A stretch of 39,144 nt of DNA. Source: Sphingomonadaceae bacterium. GTDB taxonomy: Bacteria > Pseudomonadota > Alphaproteobacteria > Sphingomonadales > Sphingomonadaceae. The stretch lies in NCBI GenBank assembly GCA_016000085.1, contig JAECRT010000006.1, positions 63,889 through 103,032 of the forward strand. The letters are read 5' to 3'. A program made the translations under genes and the position numbers. The notes under the pieces are model-generated. The model made no database searches and was not told the DNA's origin. It was given only the letters and a program-made list of their open reading frames with translations. Numbering within the stretch: the stretch's first letter is position 1; each line of letters opens with the position of its first letter. Below are positions 7,499 to 16,089 of this stretch, piece by piece.

Positions 7499-8581
7499 AT
7501 GACCGCCTTCGTGTCGATGATGACCAGCAACCAGAGTGAGCCGCAGCCGGTGCGCACGATGGTCGTCGATGATTCGGTGGTCGTGCGCACCGTCATCGAA
7601 CGGATATTGAACGCGGACCCGGCCTTCACCGTCGTTCACAAGACCAACAGCGCCGAACAGGCTCTGCACTATCTGGCCGACCATGACGTCGATCTGGTGC
7701 TGCTCGACATCGAACTGCCAGGGCAGAGCGGCCTTGCGGCATTGCCCGCGATTCTGCGCGCCAGCAGCCGGGTCAAAGTGGCGATCCTGTCGGGTAAGTG
7801 CGAGGAAGGCAGCGCAGCGGCGGTCGAGGCGCTGATGCTGGGCGCGAGCGATATCGTGTCGAAACCGGGCAGTGGCAGCTTTGGCGAACAGTTTCCCCAG
7901 GCTCTGATCGAACGGTTGGGGCGTCTGTTCGCGCAGCAGACGGGTGCGCCGACACAGCCACGCTCCCCGGTCCAGCCGGTGGCGGTTCCCGCCGCCCAGC
8001 CGCTGGCCTGTATCGGCATCGGCGCGTCGACCGGCGGCATCCACGCGCTGGGCCAATTATTTCACGGGATGGGCGCGCCGATGGGTGTGCCGTTGCTGCT
8101 GACCCAGCATCTTCCGGCCAGCTTCACCGTCTATTTCGCCCAGCAGCTTGCGCGCATGACCAGCCTGCGCGTCAAGGTTGCCGAAACCGGCGACCTGTTG
8201 ATGCCCGACACAGTCTATGTCGCGCCGGGCGACGCCAATTTGCAGGTGCGCCGGGGATTGCACGGGCGCGTCATCATCAACCTTGACCCGGAACGCACGC
8301 CTGCTGGCAACCTGCCCGGCGTCGATCCGATGTTTTCCAGCATGGCCGACGTTTATGGCGCAGGCGCGGCGGGGATTGTGCTGACCGGCATGGGCCGCGA
8401 CGGCACGGTCGGCGCGCGCGATATCGTTGCGGCGGGCGGCTGGATCGTCGCACAGGACGAAGCGAGCAGCGTGGTTTGGGGTATGCCCGGATCGGTCGCC
8501 AGCGCCGGACTGGCCAGCGCCCAGATGGAGCCGCTGGCGATCATGGACTTCGTGGCCCGGCGCGGCGGGGTACAGGGTTGA
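7499..8581 (+). CDS. cheB: chemoreceptor methylesterase/deamidase CheB
   Basis: 360 aa. N-terminal receiver with acidic pair MVVDDSVVVR and phosphoacceptor Asp70 in VLLDIELPGQSG; a Pro/Gln-rich linker (APTQPRSPVQPVAVPAAQP); then the catalytic domain with nucleophile Ser in GIGASTGGIHAL, His in LLTQHLPASF, and Asp in LTGMGRDGTVG. It removes methyl groups from receptor glutamates when phosphorylated by CheA, opposing CheR. ATG 7499 is preceded by an in-frame GTG at 7496; either could start. The cheR ATG overlaps the stop (TGATG). Confidence 0.95.
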   Translation: MTAFVSMMTSNQSEPQPVRTMVVDDSVVVRTVIERILNADPAFTVVHKTNSAEQALHYLADHDVDLVLLDIELPGQSGLAALPAILRASSRVKVAILSGKCEEGSAAAVEALMLGASDIVSKPGSGSFGEQFPQALIERLGRLFAQQTGAPTQPRSPVQPVAVPAAQPLACIGIGASTGGIHALGQLFHGMGAPMGVPLLLTQHLPASFTVYFAQQLARMTSLRVKVAETGDLLMPDTVYVAPGDANLQVRRGLHGRVIINLDPERTPAGNLPGVDPMFSSMADVYGAGAAGIVLTGMGRDGTVGARDIVAAGGWIVAQDEASSVVWGMPGSVASAGLASAQMEPLAIMDFVARRGGVQG

Positions 8582-9462
8582 TGCCACCGATTCCGCCTGT
8601 CCCGGCTTATGCAAATGACGGCGCGTCGCGCATCCTGTCGGGTTTGCTGGAAGCGCGCACGGGGCAGATCCTGTCGGAAGGCCGCGCCTGGCGGATGGAA
8701 ACCGCGTTGCGCCCGGTGCTGCGCAAACATGGTTTGCACGATAGCGATGAACTGGCCGCGCGCGTGGTGGGTAAAGGTGATCCCCGGCTGGAGGAGGATG
8801 TCGTCAACGCGCTCCTCAATAATGAAAGCAGTTTTTTTCGCGACTTGCAGGTGTTCGACCTGATCCATCGGCAGATATTGCCCCGCATTCAGGCCGAGCG
8901 GGAGGACCGCACGCTGCGCATCTGGAGCGCGGGCTGCTCGACCGGGCAGGAGGCCTATTCGCTGGCGATCCGCCTGCGCAACGAGGGCGCGCGCTGGGCC
9001 GGGTGGCGCATCGAGATATTGGCGAGCGACATTTCTACCGCCGCGATCGAACAGGCGCGATCGGGCGCCTTTTCCCAGATGGACGTGCAGCGCGGGCTGG
9101 CGATCGGCGACCTCATCAAATGGTTCGAGCCCGATGGCGAGAATTGGCGCGCCAGCGCCGAACTGCGCGGCATGATCGATTTCAGACATGACAATCTGTT
9201 CGATGCGCGGGCGCCGTCGGGCGAATATGACCTGCTCTTGTGCCGCAACGTCCTGCTTTACTTCACGCCCGTGCGGCGGCAGGCGGTGCTGCGACTGCTG
9301 GCGGCGCACAGCCATGCACAGTCTGTCCTGCTGTTGGGGGCGGGGGAAACCGTGATCGGTCATGGCGATGATTTTATCGCCCATTCCGAATTTCGCGGCA
9401 GCTATGCACGGCAAGCCGCGATGCCGGGCAGTGCGATAGGCCGGGTGCGGCGTCAGGGCTGA
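8581..9462 (+). CDS. cheR: chemoreceptor methyltransferase CheR
   Basis: 293 aa. Helical N-terminal domain, then the SAM-binding Rossmann domain: RIWSAGCSTGQEAYSLAIRL (motif I), EILASDISTAAIEQAR, and YDLLLCRNVLLYFTPVRRQA, all standard for CheR. It methylates glutamates of chemoreceptors using SAM. The ATG overlaps the cheB stop by one base, giving tight translational coupling that keeps the methylase and esterase in step. Last gene of the chemotaxis operon; no clear terminator follows in the 139-nt spacer. Confidence 0.95.
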   Translation: MPPIPPVPAYANDGASRILSGLLEARTGQILSEGRAWRMETALRPVLRKHGLHDSDELAARVVGKGDPRLEEDVVNALLNNESSFFRDLQVFDLIHRQILPRIQAEREDRTLRIWSAGCSTGQEAYSLAIRLRNEGARWAGWRIEILASDISTAAIEQARSGAFSQMDVQRGLAIGDLIKWFEPDGENWRASAELRGMIDFRHDNLFDARAPSGEYDLLLCRNVLLYFTPVRRQAVLRLLAAHSHAQSVLLLGAGETVIGHGDDFIAHSEFRGSYARQAAMPGSAIGRVRRQG

Positions 9463-9601
9463 TCGCCCCATCGGCACGTCTGCCCTTAACCATGCTTGAT
9501 TGCCGGGCCGCTCTCGGCCATTGTCGTGCAAACGCCGCTTCGGGTGAAGCAGGCTGTGAAGGGCGCGATGATCGAAACGCAGTGGTGAGTAGCCTTTCCC
9601 G

Positions 9602-10300
9602 ATGACCGACATTCCGATGATCGACACGCCGTCGGGCAATTTCGACGAGCGCAGCCTGCCCGTCACCATGCTGGTGCTGCACTATACCGGCATGCCGGAC
9701 GCGGCGAGCGCGATCAACTGGCTGGCCAGCCCCGAATCGAAAGTCTCGGCTCACTATGTCGTGACCGAGGATGGGCAGATCATCCGCATGGTCGACGAGA
9801 GCAAGCGGGCCTGGCATGCCGGGATGTCGCACTGGCGCGGCGTGGACGACATCAATTCGGCCAGCATCGGCATCGAGATCGTCAATCCGGGCCATGAATG
9901 GGGCTATCGGCCCTTTCCCGACACCCAGATGAGCGCGCTGATCCCGCTGATCCACGATATCGTTCAGCGCCACCGGATCACCCGCGGCAATATTGTGGGC
10001 CACAGCGATATCGCGCCTGCCCGCAAGCAAGATCCGGGCGAACTGTTCCCCTGGGGCCAGTTGGCGCGGCTGCGTCTGGCTTTGCCGCGTCCGACCAAGA
10101 ACCTGATGGACCCGCACTGGACCGATAGCGGCTTCATGCTGGCGCTCCAGCGGTTCGGCTATGACATTGCCGATCCCAAGGCGGCGGTGATCGCGTTCCA
10201 GCGGCGGTTCCGCCCCGAGTTGATCGACGGGCAGATCTGCGGCGAATGTCGGGCCATCCTGCTCGCCCTGCTGCTGCCCAAGCCCAGGGGTGATGAATAG
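9602..10300 (+). CDS. AmpD/AmiD-like N-acetylmuramoyl-L-alanine amidase with peptidoglycan-binding domain
   Basis: 232 aa. Amidase_2 (PGRP-like) fold with zinc ligands: His in MLVLHYTGM, His in VGHSDIAPARKQDPG and Asp in the same motif; catalytic surroundings VSAHYVVTEDGQI and GIEIVNPGHEW fit. The C-terminal ~60 residues (ALQRFGYDIADPKAAVIAFQ...) look like a PG_binding_1 three-helix domain. It cleaves the muramic acid-to-L-Ala bond of muropeptides. No signal peptide is seen, so a cytoplasmic recycling role (anhydro-muropeptides, as for AmpD) is favoured; domain layout is closer to AmiD, which is exported. RnpB follows directly, and its promoter may lie inside this gene. Confidence 0.9.
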   Translation: MTDIPMIDTPSGNFDERSLPVTMLVLHYTGMPDAASAINWLASPESKVSAHYVVTEDGQIIRMVDESKRAWHAGMSHWRGVDDINSASIGIEIVNPGHEWGYRPFPDTQMSALIPLIHDIVQRHRITRGNIVGHSDIAPARKQDPGELFPWGQLARLRLALPRPTKNLMDPHWTDSGFMLALQRFGYDIADPKAAVIAFQRRFRPELIDGQICGECRAILLALLLPKPRGDE

Positions 10301-10354
10301 GCGGTGACGAATAAGCCGCGTGACTCCCGCGCCGCAAGCCGATAGAGGCGCGCC

Positions 10355-10761
10355 TGCCAGAGGGCCAGGCGACCGCGGCGTGGCGGGTAACTTCCACGGC
10401 GAGGAAAGTCCGGGCTCCACGAAATGACGGTGCCGGTTAACGACCGGCTGGAGTGATCCAAGGGACAGTGCAACAGAAAGCAGGTCGCCCAGTCTTTCAG
10501 ACTAAGCCTTCGGGCGGGTGAAATTGAAAGGGTGCGGTAAGAGCGCACCGCGTCTGCGGCAACGCAAGGCGGCACGGTAAACCCCACCGGGAGCAAGACC
10601 GAATAGGGACGGCGCGCGACGTCAAACTCGCTAGGCCAGTTTCGGCTGAGATCGTCCGGGTTGGTTGCTGGAGGGGCGGAGTAATCCGTCCCCTAGAGGA
10701 ATGGTCGCCCATCCCCCGAAACGGGGAGGACAAAACCCGGCTTACAGGCCCTCTGGCATTT
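10355..10761 (+). ncRNA. rnpB: RNase P RNA, type A
   Basis: The catalytic RNA of RNase P, which matures tRNA 5' ends. Conserved elements in order: GAGGAAAGTCCGGGCTCCAC at 10401-10420 (CR-I); ACAGAAA near 10472; GGGTGCGGTAAGAGCGCACC near 10530-10549; GAGCAAGACCGAATAGGG near 10591; AGAGGAATGGTCGCC at 10695-10709 (CR-V); and ACAAAACCCGGCTTACAG towards the end. The terminal helix P1 pairs TGCCAGAGGGCC (10355-10366) with GGCCCTCTGGCA (10747-10758), which sets the ends to within a few bases, followed by TTTTT. Open frames across this region are not genes. Confidence 0.96.
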
Positions 10762-10823
10762 TTCATGACGTTTTTGCAGTTTGGCGGGGTGGCTTTCCGC
10801 CCGCGCTTTCCCTAATTGGGGGG

Positions 10824-11372
10824 ATGGCACGAAACAGCCGATCCAATGACTGGGGCTTTCCCCGCTGGCGTGCTTATGGCTCGACCCGCGAAGCACAGGC
10901 CGTGCGCATGTGCGACCGCTATGGTTGCGACCAGCCCGGCAACTGTCCCGCCCCCAAATCGCCCAACAGCCCCGAACGCTGGTATTTCTGCGCCGAACAT
11001 GCGGGCGAATATAACCGGAACTGGGATTATTTTCAGGGCCTGCACAAGGAAGAACGCGAGGAGCGCGAACGGGCCGAGCGGCGCGACGCGGGCGGTTTTC
11101 AGTCCAGCGCCTATCATAGCTGGGGCGGGCCGGGCGATGGCAGCCGGTCGAGGGACGAAATGCACGCGCTGGCGGCGCTCGAGTTGGAGGATGACGCCGA
11201 TTTCGAGGCGGTGAAGAAAAGCTGGCGGCGGCTGGCCAAGGAATATCACCCCGATGTGAAGCCGGGCGACGCGCAGGCGGCGGTGCGGTTTCAGGCTATC
11301 CAGGCCGCCTATGAAGTGCTGCGCGCGGGCGAGGAACGGCGGACGTGGAAGCCACGGGGCGCCGTTGACTAA
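10824..11372 (+). CDS. J-domain protein with Cys-rich N-terminus
   Basis: 182 aa from ATG 10824 (strong GGGGGG upstream); longer frames would start inside rnpB. The N-terminal half carries a possible metal site: CDRYGCDQPGNCPAPK, then WYFCAEHAGEYNRNWDYFQG, i.e. four Cys and a His. A charged helix follows (EEREERERAERRD). The C-terminal ~60 residues are a J domain (ALAALELEDDADFEAVKKSW, then the HPD tripeptide in EYHPDVKPGD, FQAIQAAYEVL). The HPD motif is what stimulates Hsp70/DnaK ATPase. It is an unusual J protein because the J domain is C-terminal and no Gly/Phe or substrate domain is present. Client unknown. The [2Fe-2S] protein gene follows 12 nt later. Confidence 0.88.
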   Translation: MARNSRSNDWGFPRWRAYGSTREAQAVRMCDRYGCDQPGNCPAPKSPNSPERWYFCAEHAGEYNRNWDYFQGLHKEEREERERAERRDAGGFQSSAYHSWGGPGDGSRSRDEMHALAALELEDDADFEAVKKSWRRLAKEYHPDVKPGDAQAAVRFQAIQAAYEVLRAGEERRTWKPRGAVD

Positions 11373-11384
11373 AGGATCCGGGGA

Positions 11385-11699
11385 TTGAAGGATCTGGTCC
11401 GCTCCAACTGGCATCATGCGGTGCTGGTGTGCCGCAAATGCACGAAGAAGCTGGACGGTGGTTTCGGCCCGGACGGGAAGGAACGGCTGGGCAAGGCGCT
11501 GCGCAAGCATCTGGCGCTGGCCAAGGGACGCAAGGCGGCGGCAGGCATTATCGAGGTGAATTGCCTGGGCATATGCCCCAAGGGTGCCGTGACGGTGGTG
11601 AATGGCGCGGACAGCCGCGAATGGTTGCTGGTGCGGCCGGGCGCTGATCTGGACGCGCTGGCCGATACGTTGGGCCTCGATGTGAAAGAACATCGTTAA
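11385..11699 (+). CDS. thioredoxin-like [2Fe-2S] ferredoxin family protein
   Basis: 104 aa from TTG 11385 with GGGGA nearby. VLVCRKCTKKLDG supplies two Cys and VNCLGICPKGAVTVV two more; the pattern C-x2-C ... C-x3-C-P-x-G matches the thioredoxin-like [2Fe-2S] fold (as in NuoE and Shethna-type ferredoxins). It is probably an electron carrier or cluster-binding protein in the cytoplasm, partner unknown. The gene starts 12 nt after the J-protein stop and is likely co-transcribed; a J protein next to a small Fe-S protein hints at a shared role in metallocentre handling, but that is inference. Confidence 0.83.
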   Translation: MKDLVRSNWHHAVLVCRKCTKKLDGGFGPDGKERLGKALRKHLALAKGRKAAAGIIEVNCLGICPKGAVTVVNGADSREWLLVRPGADLDALADTLGLDVKEHR

Positions 11700-11734
11700 A
11701 GCAATCCTTACTATTCCTGACGTAAACGGATGCA

Positions 11735-12061
11735 ATGAACATCCTTGCGTCTCTGCGACTGAGCCAATCACCCGTCGGTCTTCCCGTCATTGCCCAATGC
11801 GCGCTGATCCTGATCGGCCTGGCGGCGTTGCATGCCATGCCGCCCGTCAGCGGGCGGATGTTGCTGGTGCCGGTGACGGAAGAAGCGCGTGCGACACTCG
11901 CGCCCGTCGCGATCGCGCATGGCGCGCGGCTGGTGGCGGCAGGGCCATGGGCCGGATCGCTGGTGGTTGATGGCCAGCGTGATTTGCTGACGCGGCCGCT
12001 GTTGGACAGCGGAGTCGTCACCTTGTCGGCGCACGACGGCGGATGCGGAGAGCGCGTCTGA
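11735..12061 (+). CDS. small single-span membrane protein upstream of a chemoreceptor
   Basis: 108 aa, not recognised. One hydrophobic segment ([20 protein letters not shown], residues ~14-33) followed by ~70 residues ([20 protein letters not shown]... ending GGCGERV) with alternating beta-like segments. With a short N-terminus containing one Arg before the helix, the C-terminal domain would be periplasmic. Its stop overlaps the chemoreceptor ATG as TGATG, so the two are co-translated. It could be an accessory or sensory subunit of the receptor. The RBS before ATG 11735 is weak. The sequence composition matches its neighbours. Confidence 0.6.
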   Translation: MNILASLRLSQSPVGLPVIAQCALILIGLAALHAMPPVSGRMLLVPVTEEARATLAPVAIAHGARLVAAGPWAGSLVVDGQRDLLTRPLLDSGVVTLSAHDGGCGERV

Positions 12062-13593
12062 TGTCGGCCATTTCCAGCCTCGATCGTCTGCGCCTGCAAG
12101 GATTGCGGATTTTGCTGTTCGCCAACTGGCTATGGACGGTGGCGCTGGGGCTGATGTCTCTGGCGATGGGCGTCGATCATGGCGCACAGGCGCTGTTCCT
12201 GTCGGTGGCGGTCAATATCCTGCCCACGATCATGGTCCTGCGTGGCCGCGCGGACACGCAGACCCGACTGGTCGTGGGGACGCTGGCGGCGGTGCAGCCC
12301 GCGATCGGCCTGTTCCTGCTGACCGGCGACGCGTGGCAGATGGACGGCCATATGTTCTTCTTCGTGGCGCTCGCAGGGCTGGCGCTGCTGTACGACTGGC
12401 GGCCGATCGTGCTGGGTGCGGGGCTGATCGCGCTGCACCATCTGGCGTTCAACGCGTTGCAGCCGGGGTGGGTCTTCCCCGGCGGCAGCGACATGGAAAG
12501 GGTCGGCATCCATGCCGTTGCGGTGATCTTGCAGGGCGCGGTGCTTTGTTTTCTCACGGTGCGGCTGCGCGCCATGCTGCTGGCGCTCGACGGCCATGCC
12601 GCGGCGTCCGCGCAATTGGTCGAGCAGGCGGAACAGGGACGCGCGGCGGCGGAAGCGGCGATGGCGCTCAGTCGCGATGCCGATGCCCGCGCAATGGCGG
12701 CGCGGGACGAGCGTGAACGGGAAAAAGCCCGGATGAGCTCGGATCGGCGCAACGAAACGCTGGCCCTGGTACAGGCGTTCCGCCGATCGATCGCGCAGGT
12801 TGTCGGCGGGGTCAGCGCGGCCACCGGCGAACTGGAGGAATCGGCGCGGCTGCTCAATGACCTTGCGCGCCGGGCGAGCATCGGCACGGGCGAGACGATG
12901 GCGGCGGCGGAACAATCGTCGGCCAGAGCCGCGATGCTGGCCGGGCAGATCGATCAATTGTCCCAGTCCATCACTGCCATCGCATCGGCCGCGCACCAGC
13001 AGGCGACGCTGGGCAGCGAGGCGCAGCGCGTATCGGGCGCGGGCCATGACGCGATGCAGGACATGGAAGGCCGCACGGCGTCGATCACACGCTTTGCGGA
13101 TTCGATCTCGGAAATTGCCGCGCGCACCAATTTGCTGGCGCTCAACGCGACGATCGAAGCCGCGCGAGCGGGCGAAGTGGGGCGCGGCTTTGCGGTCGTG
13201 GCCGGTGAGGTGAAGCAATTGGCCGGGCAGGCGGCGAGCGCGACGGGGGAAATCCAGTTGCTCGCCGGGTCGGCGCGCCAGGGTGCGGGCGTGGCGCAAG
13301 AGGCATTGTCCGATGTCGCTGGTGCGGTCGCGCAGCTCGCCGGGGCGGCCGATGCGATCCAGCGGGCCGTCGCCGACCAGCGCGACGCCACGGCCGCCAT
13401 CGGCGAATCGGCGCGAGACACGGCGCGCGACGCCACGATGATGGCGGAACGGATGGAGCGGGTGGCCGATGTCGCCCGCAACACCGAATCCCTGTCGGAT
13501 CGCGTGTCGGGCGCGGCGTCCGGCCTGTCGCGCACGGCGCAGGATCTTCAGCGGGCAACGGATCTTTTCGTCGCCCAGCTCGAAGCGGGCTGA
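12061..13593 (+). CDS. methyl-accepting chemotaxis protein with polytopic membrane input domain
   Basis: 510 aa. The first ~185 residues are mostly hydrophobic and hold about six membrane segments (e.g. [69 protein letters not shown]) with only short loops and no periplasmic ligand-binding domain. A coiled, Ala-rich stretch follows (about 190-240), then the MCP signalling domain with the hairpin tip [20 protein letters not shown] and [15 protein letters not shown], the CheA/CheW contact site. No CheR-tethering pentapeptide is seen at the C-terminus (LFVAQLEAG). Genes for CheA, W, B and R lie 2.6 kb upstream, so it likely feeds that system. Confidence 0.9.
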   Translation: MSAISSLDRLRLQGLRILLFANWLWTVALGLMSLAMGVDHGAQALFLSVAVNILPTIMVLRGRADTQTRLVVGTLAAVQPAIGLFLLTGDAWQMDGHMFFFVALAGLALLYDWRPIVLGAGLIALHHLAFNALQPGWVFPGGSDMERVGIHAVAVILQGAVLCFLTVRLRAMLLALDGHAAASAQLVEQAEQGRAAAEAAMALSRDADARAMAARDEREREKARMSSDRRNETLALVQAFRRSIAQVVGGVSAATGELEESARLLNDLARRASIGTGETMAAAEQSSARAAMLAGQIDQLSQSITAIASAAHQQATLGSEAQRVSGAGHDAMQDMEGRTASITRFADSISEIAARTNLLALNATIEAARAGEVGRGFAVVAGEVKQLAGQAASATGEIQLLAGSARQGAGVAQEALSDVAGAVAQLAGAADAIQRAVADQRDATAAIGESARDTARDATMMAERMERVADVARNTESLSDRVSGAASGLSRTAQDLQRATDLFVAQLEAG

Positions 13594-13629
13594 TCGCGCG
13601 CTTCGGGCGAAAAGGCTTAGATCAAAACA

Positions 13630-13667
13630 ACATCGGCCCCGCAGCGTTGTAGCTGCGGGGCCGATGT
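13630..13667. terminator. bidirectional terminator between MCP and sodB
   Basis: A perfect 16-bp stem (ACATCGGCCCCGCAGC, six-nt loop GTTGTA, GCTGCGGGGCCGATGT) lies between the convergent MCP and sodB genes. The T-rich run is on the minus-strand side (TGTTTTGAT), so it fits best as the sodB terminator and can also stop plus-strand transcription. Confidence 0.82.
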
Positions 13668-13689
13668 CCTTACGATTTATAGCGGATTA

Positions 13690-14301
13690 TCAGCCCGGCT
13701 GATCGGCGCGGCTGGCGCCTTCGCCGTCCAGGTTCAGCGCGACGAAATCCCAGTCGATCGCTTCCTTGAGCAGCTTTTCGGCATAGGCCGGGCGCAGGTT
13801 GCGATAGTCGATATAATAGGCATGTTCCCACACATCGAGGATCAGCAGCGGCGTGTCGCCATGCGCGACCGGGCAGTCGGCGTCATGATAGGACGTGACC
13901 GCCAGCTTGCCGTCCTTGAGGATCAGCGCGGCCCAGCCGCTGGCGAAATGGCCGACGGCTTCTGCCTTGAGCTTTTCCACCAGCGCATCCACCGATCCGA
14001 AGGCTTCGTTGATGAGGTCGAGCAGCTTGCCCGACGGCGCCTTCTTTTCCGGCGACAGGCACAGCCAGTAGAAGCTGTGGTTCCAGATCTGACCGACCTG
14101 GTTGAACAGACCGCCCTTGGCGACCTTGATCAGTTCGACCAGCGACTTGCCCTGCAAGGCGGCGTCGGCGGCGACCAGTTCATTGGCCTTCACGACATAG
14201 GCGTTGTGATGCTTGCCGTGGTGGAAATCGAAGGTTTCGACCGACAGAATGTCGCCAAATGCGTCCTTGGCATAGGGCAGGTCGGGAAGAACAAAGGCCA
14301 T
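13690..14301 (-). CDS. sodB: superoxide dismutase, iron type
   Basis: 203 aa. Converts superoxide to H2O2 and O2 in the cytoplasm. Metal ligands are visible: His in FHHGKHHNAYV, His in GQIWNHSFYWLCL, and Asp/His in DVWEHAYYIDYRN. The Gln two residues before WNH is the iron-type signature; Mn enzymes place this Gln elsewhere. ATG 14301 has GAGGAG upstream, so the longer frame to 14340 is rejected. The upstream region carries a TGCG-N7-CGCA palindrome (14445-14459) similar to one before fpr, suggesting iron- or redox-linked control. Confidence 0.95.
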   Translation of the reverse strand: MAFVLPDLPYAKDAFGDILSVETFDFHHGKHHNAYVVKANELVAADAALQGKSLVELIKVAKGGLFNQVGQIWNHSFYWLCLSPEKKAPSGKLLDLINEAFGSVDALVEKLKAEAVGHFASGWAALILKDGKLAVTSYHDADCPVAHGDTPLLILDVWEHAYYIDYRNLRPAYAEKLLKEAIDWDFVALNLDGEGASRADQPG

Positions 14302-14444
14302 GGCGGAACTCCTCGGGTTCGTTATGAGACGGTCGCACAACGGCTGGCGCGGCCGGTTGGTTCAATGGTCCTGGCGGGCTTTTTGCGCCCACGGACTCGT
14401 CCCATATGCGCTGCCATGGCCGATGGAAACTACAATGTGCCTAT

Positions 14445-14459
14445 TGCGAAACGATCGCA
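14445..14459. promoter_or_regulatory. candidate Fur-type operator upstream of sodB
   Basis: TGCGAAACGATCGCA: arms TGCG/CGCA with a 7-nt spacer, about 145 nt upstream of the sodB start and just outside the ispZ stop. It resembles the TGCGAAT-N-ATTCGCA pattern I recall for alphaproteobacterial Fur boxes (partial match on the right half). Iron-dependent control of Fe-SOD is common, which makes this plausible, not proven. Confidence 0.35.
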
Positions 14460-14498
14460 GAAACAGGCGGTTATCCGCCGTTTCCGGTCCGCCTTCCC

Positions 14499-15161
14499 TC
14501 ATCCTTGCGGCGGGGTGGTTTCGCCGATGTCGTCACTCTTCGGCTCGTCGCCCAGGGTCAGCCCATGGCGCATCAGCATCGGCACATTGGCCGCGGCGAA
14601 GACCACCGAAACGATCGTCACGCCCCATACTTTGACCGCCAGCCAGGTGTCGAAACTCATCGCATTGCGCATCACTTCATTGGCGATGGCCATGCCGACG
14701 AAGAACAGCGCCCAATTGCGCGACAGCTTCATCCAGCCTTCATGGGTCAGCCCGTCATAGGCCGCCTGCAACAGATATTTGAGCAGCGGCTTGCCGCGCA
14801 GCAGTCCGGCAAACAGCATCAGCGCAAAGAAGGCGTAGATGATCGTGGGCTTCAACTGAATGAAGCGCTGGTCGTGGAAATAGATGGTCAGGCCGCCGAA
14901 AAACAGGATCAGCATCGCCGACAGCCACAGCATCGGCGACACCCGGCCCAGCTTCACCTTCGATATGATGACGGCGATAACGATCGCGGCCATGAAGGCG
15001 GCGGTGCTGAATGTCATGGCGGTGACCGGATTACCCGCACCCCAGATCCAGCCTGCGCCCTTGTAAGTCAGGAAGAAAATCATCAGCGGCCCGAAATCGA
15101 GCGCAAGGCTGAGCGTGCCGCCATGCTTGGGGGCAGGGGTAGGAAGGGTGTCAGCGGGCAT
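14499..15161 (-). CDS. ispZ: inner membrane septation/intracellular-septation protein A (YciB/IspZ)
   Basis: 220 aa, polytopic, with about five to six membrane helices. The conserved family segments are visible: LALDFGPLMIFFLTYKGAG near the start, YFHDQRFIQLKPTIIYAFFA in the middle (the PTI motif), and LSRNWALFFVGMAIANEVMR. Linked to septation and cell-envelope integrity; its activity is unknown. ATG 15161 has AGGAA upstream and overlaps the end of ftsY by 11 nt, so the two are coupled. A short Pro-rich N-terminus and an acidic C-terminus flank the membrane part. Confidence 0.9.
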   Translation of the reverse strand: MPADTLPTPAPKHGGTLSLALDFGPLMIFFLTYKGAGWIWGAGNPVTAMTFSTAAFMAAIVIAVIISKVKLGRVSPMLWLSAMLILFFGGLTIYFHDQRFIQLKPTIIYAFFALMLFAGLLRGKPLLKYLLQAAYDGLTHEGWMKLSRNWALFFVGMAIANEVMRNAMSFDTWLAVKVWGVTIVSVVFAAANVPMLMRHGLTLGDEPKSDDIGETTPPQG

Positions 15162-16089
15162 AGGCTGTTCCTGCAATGGCGCGAGCCATGTCGCCTGCGT
15201 CGAAGGGACGCAGATCCTCGATCTTCTCACCCACGCCGATGGCATGGATGGGCAGGCGGAATTTCTCCGCCGCCGCGACCAGCACACCGCCGCGCGCCGT
15301 GCCGTCCAGCTTGGTCATGACCAGCCCCGTCACCTGCGCGGTTTCCTTGAAAACCTCGATCTGGTTCAATCCATTCTGTCCCGTCGTGGCGTCCAGCACC
15401 AGTACAACGTCGTGCGGGGCGGCGGGGTTCAATCGACCCAGCACGCGGCGCACCTTGGCCAGTTCTTCCATCAGTTCGGTCTTGTTCTGCAAGCGCCCGG
15501 CCGTGTCGACGATCAGGACGTCGATGCCCTTTTCGGTCGCCTGCTTGACCGCGTCGAATACGATGCCAGCCGCGTCGCCGCCTTCCTTGCCCGCAACGAT
15601 CGGTACGCCCAGCCGCTCGGCCCACACTTTGAGCTGGCCGATTGCCGCGGCGCGAAATGTATCGCCCGCTGCCAGCATCACGCCATAATCCTGTTCCAGG
15701 AAATTATGCGCCAGCTTGGCGATGGTGGTGGTCTTGCCCGAACCGTTGACGCCGATCACCAATATCACCTGTGGCCGGGGAAACGCCTCGATCTCCAGCG
15801 GGCGCGCGACCGGGGCCAGCACCTTCTCAATCTCTTCCGCGATGATCTCGCGCAGATAGTCCTCGGTCAGTTCCTTGTTGAACCGTCCTTCGGCCAGCCG
15901 CGCCCGCACCCGACCCGCCATGGCGGGGCCAAGGTCGGTCATGATGAGCGCTTCCTCGATCTCGTCGAGAGTCTGGTCGTCGAGCGCGGCCTTGTTGAAA
16001 AGGCCGGTAAGATTCTCGCCGAGCTTGTCGGATGTGCGCTTGAGGCCGCCGAACAGGCGGTCGCGCCAGCTTGTGCCGGGTTCAGTCAT
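15151..16089 (-). CDS. ftsY: signal recognition particle receptor FtsY
   Basis: 312 aa. Helical N domain then the G domain of SRP-type GTPases: G1 VIGVNGSGKTTTIAKLAHNF, insertion-box motif AAGDTFRAAAIGQLKVWAER, DTAGRLQNKTELMEEL, and TKLDGTARGGVLVAAA. It receives ribosome-nascent-chain-SRP complexes at the membrane. The long acidic A domain of E. coli FtsY is missing, as usual in alphaproteobacteria, leaving a short charged start (SWRDRLFGGLKRTSDKLGEN). The start overlaps the mtaB stop by 4 nt (ATGA). Its partner ffh lies 4 kb away on the other strand. Confidence 0.96.
   Translation of the reverse strand: MTEPGTSWRDRLFGGLKRTSDKLGENLTGLFNKAALDDQTLDEIEEALIMTDLGPAMAGRVRARLAEGRFNKELTEDYLREIIAEEIEKVLAPVARPLEIEAFPRPQVILVIGVNGSGKTTTIAKLAHNFLEQDYGVMLAAGDTFRAAAIGQLKVWAERLGVPIVAGKEGGDAAGIVFDAVKQATEKGIDVLIVDTAGRLQNKTELMEELAKVRRVLGRLNPAAPHDVVLVLDATTGQNGLNQIEVFKETAQVTGLVMTKLDGTARGGVLVAAAEKFRLPIHAIGVGEKIEDLRPFDAGDMARAIAGTAYAR

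Noticed and set aside
10665-10823. Extended N-terminus of the J protein beginning inside rnpB
   Set aside because: The extension is RNase P RNA sequence; ATG 10824 with a strong purine-rich site is the natural start.
12130-13299. A ~389-codon minus-strand frame across the chemoreceptor
   Set aside because: Arg-rich shadow of the MCP coding sequence without a ribosome-binding site.
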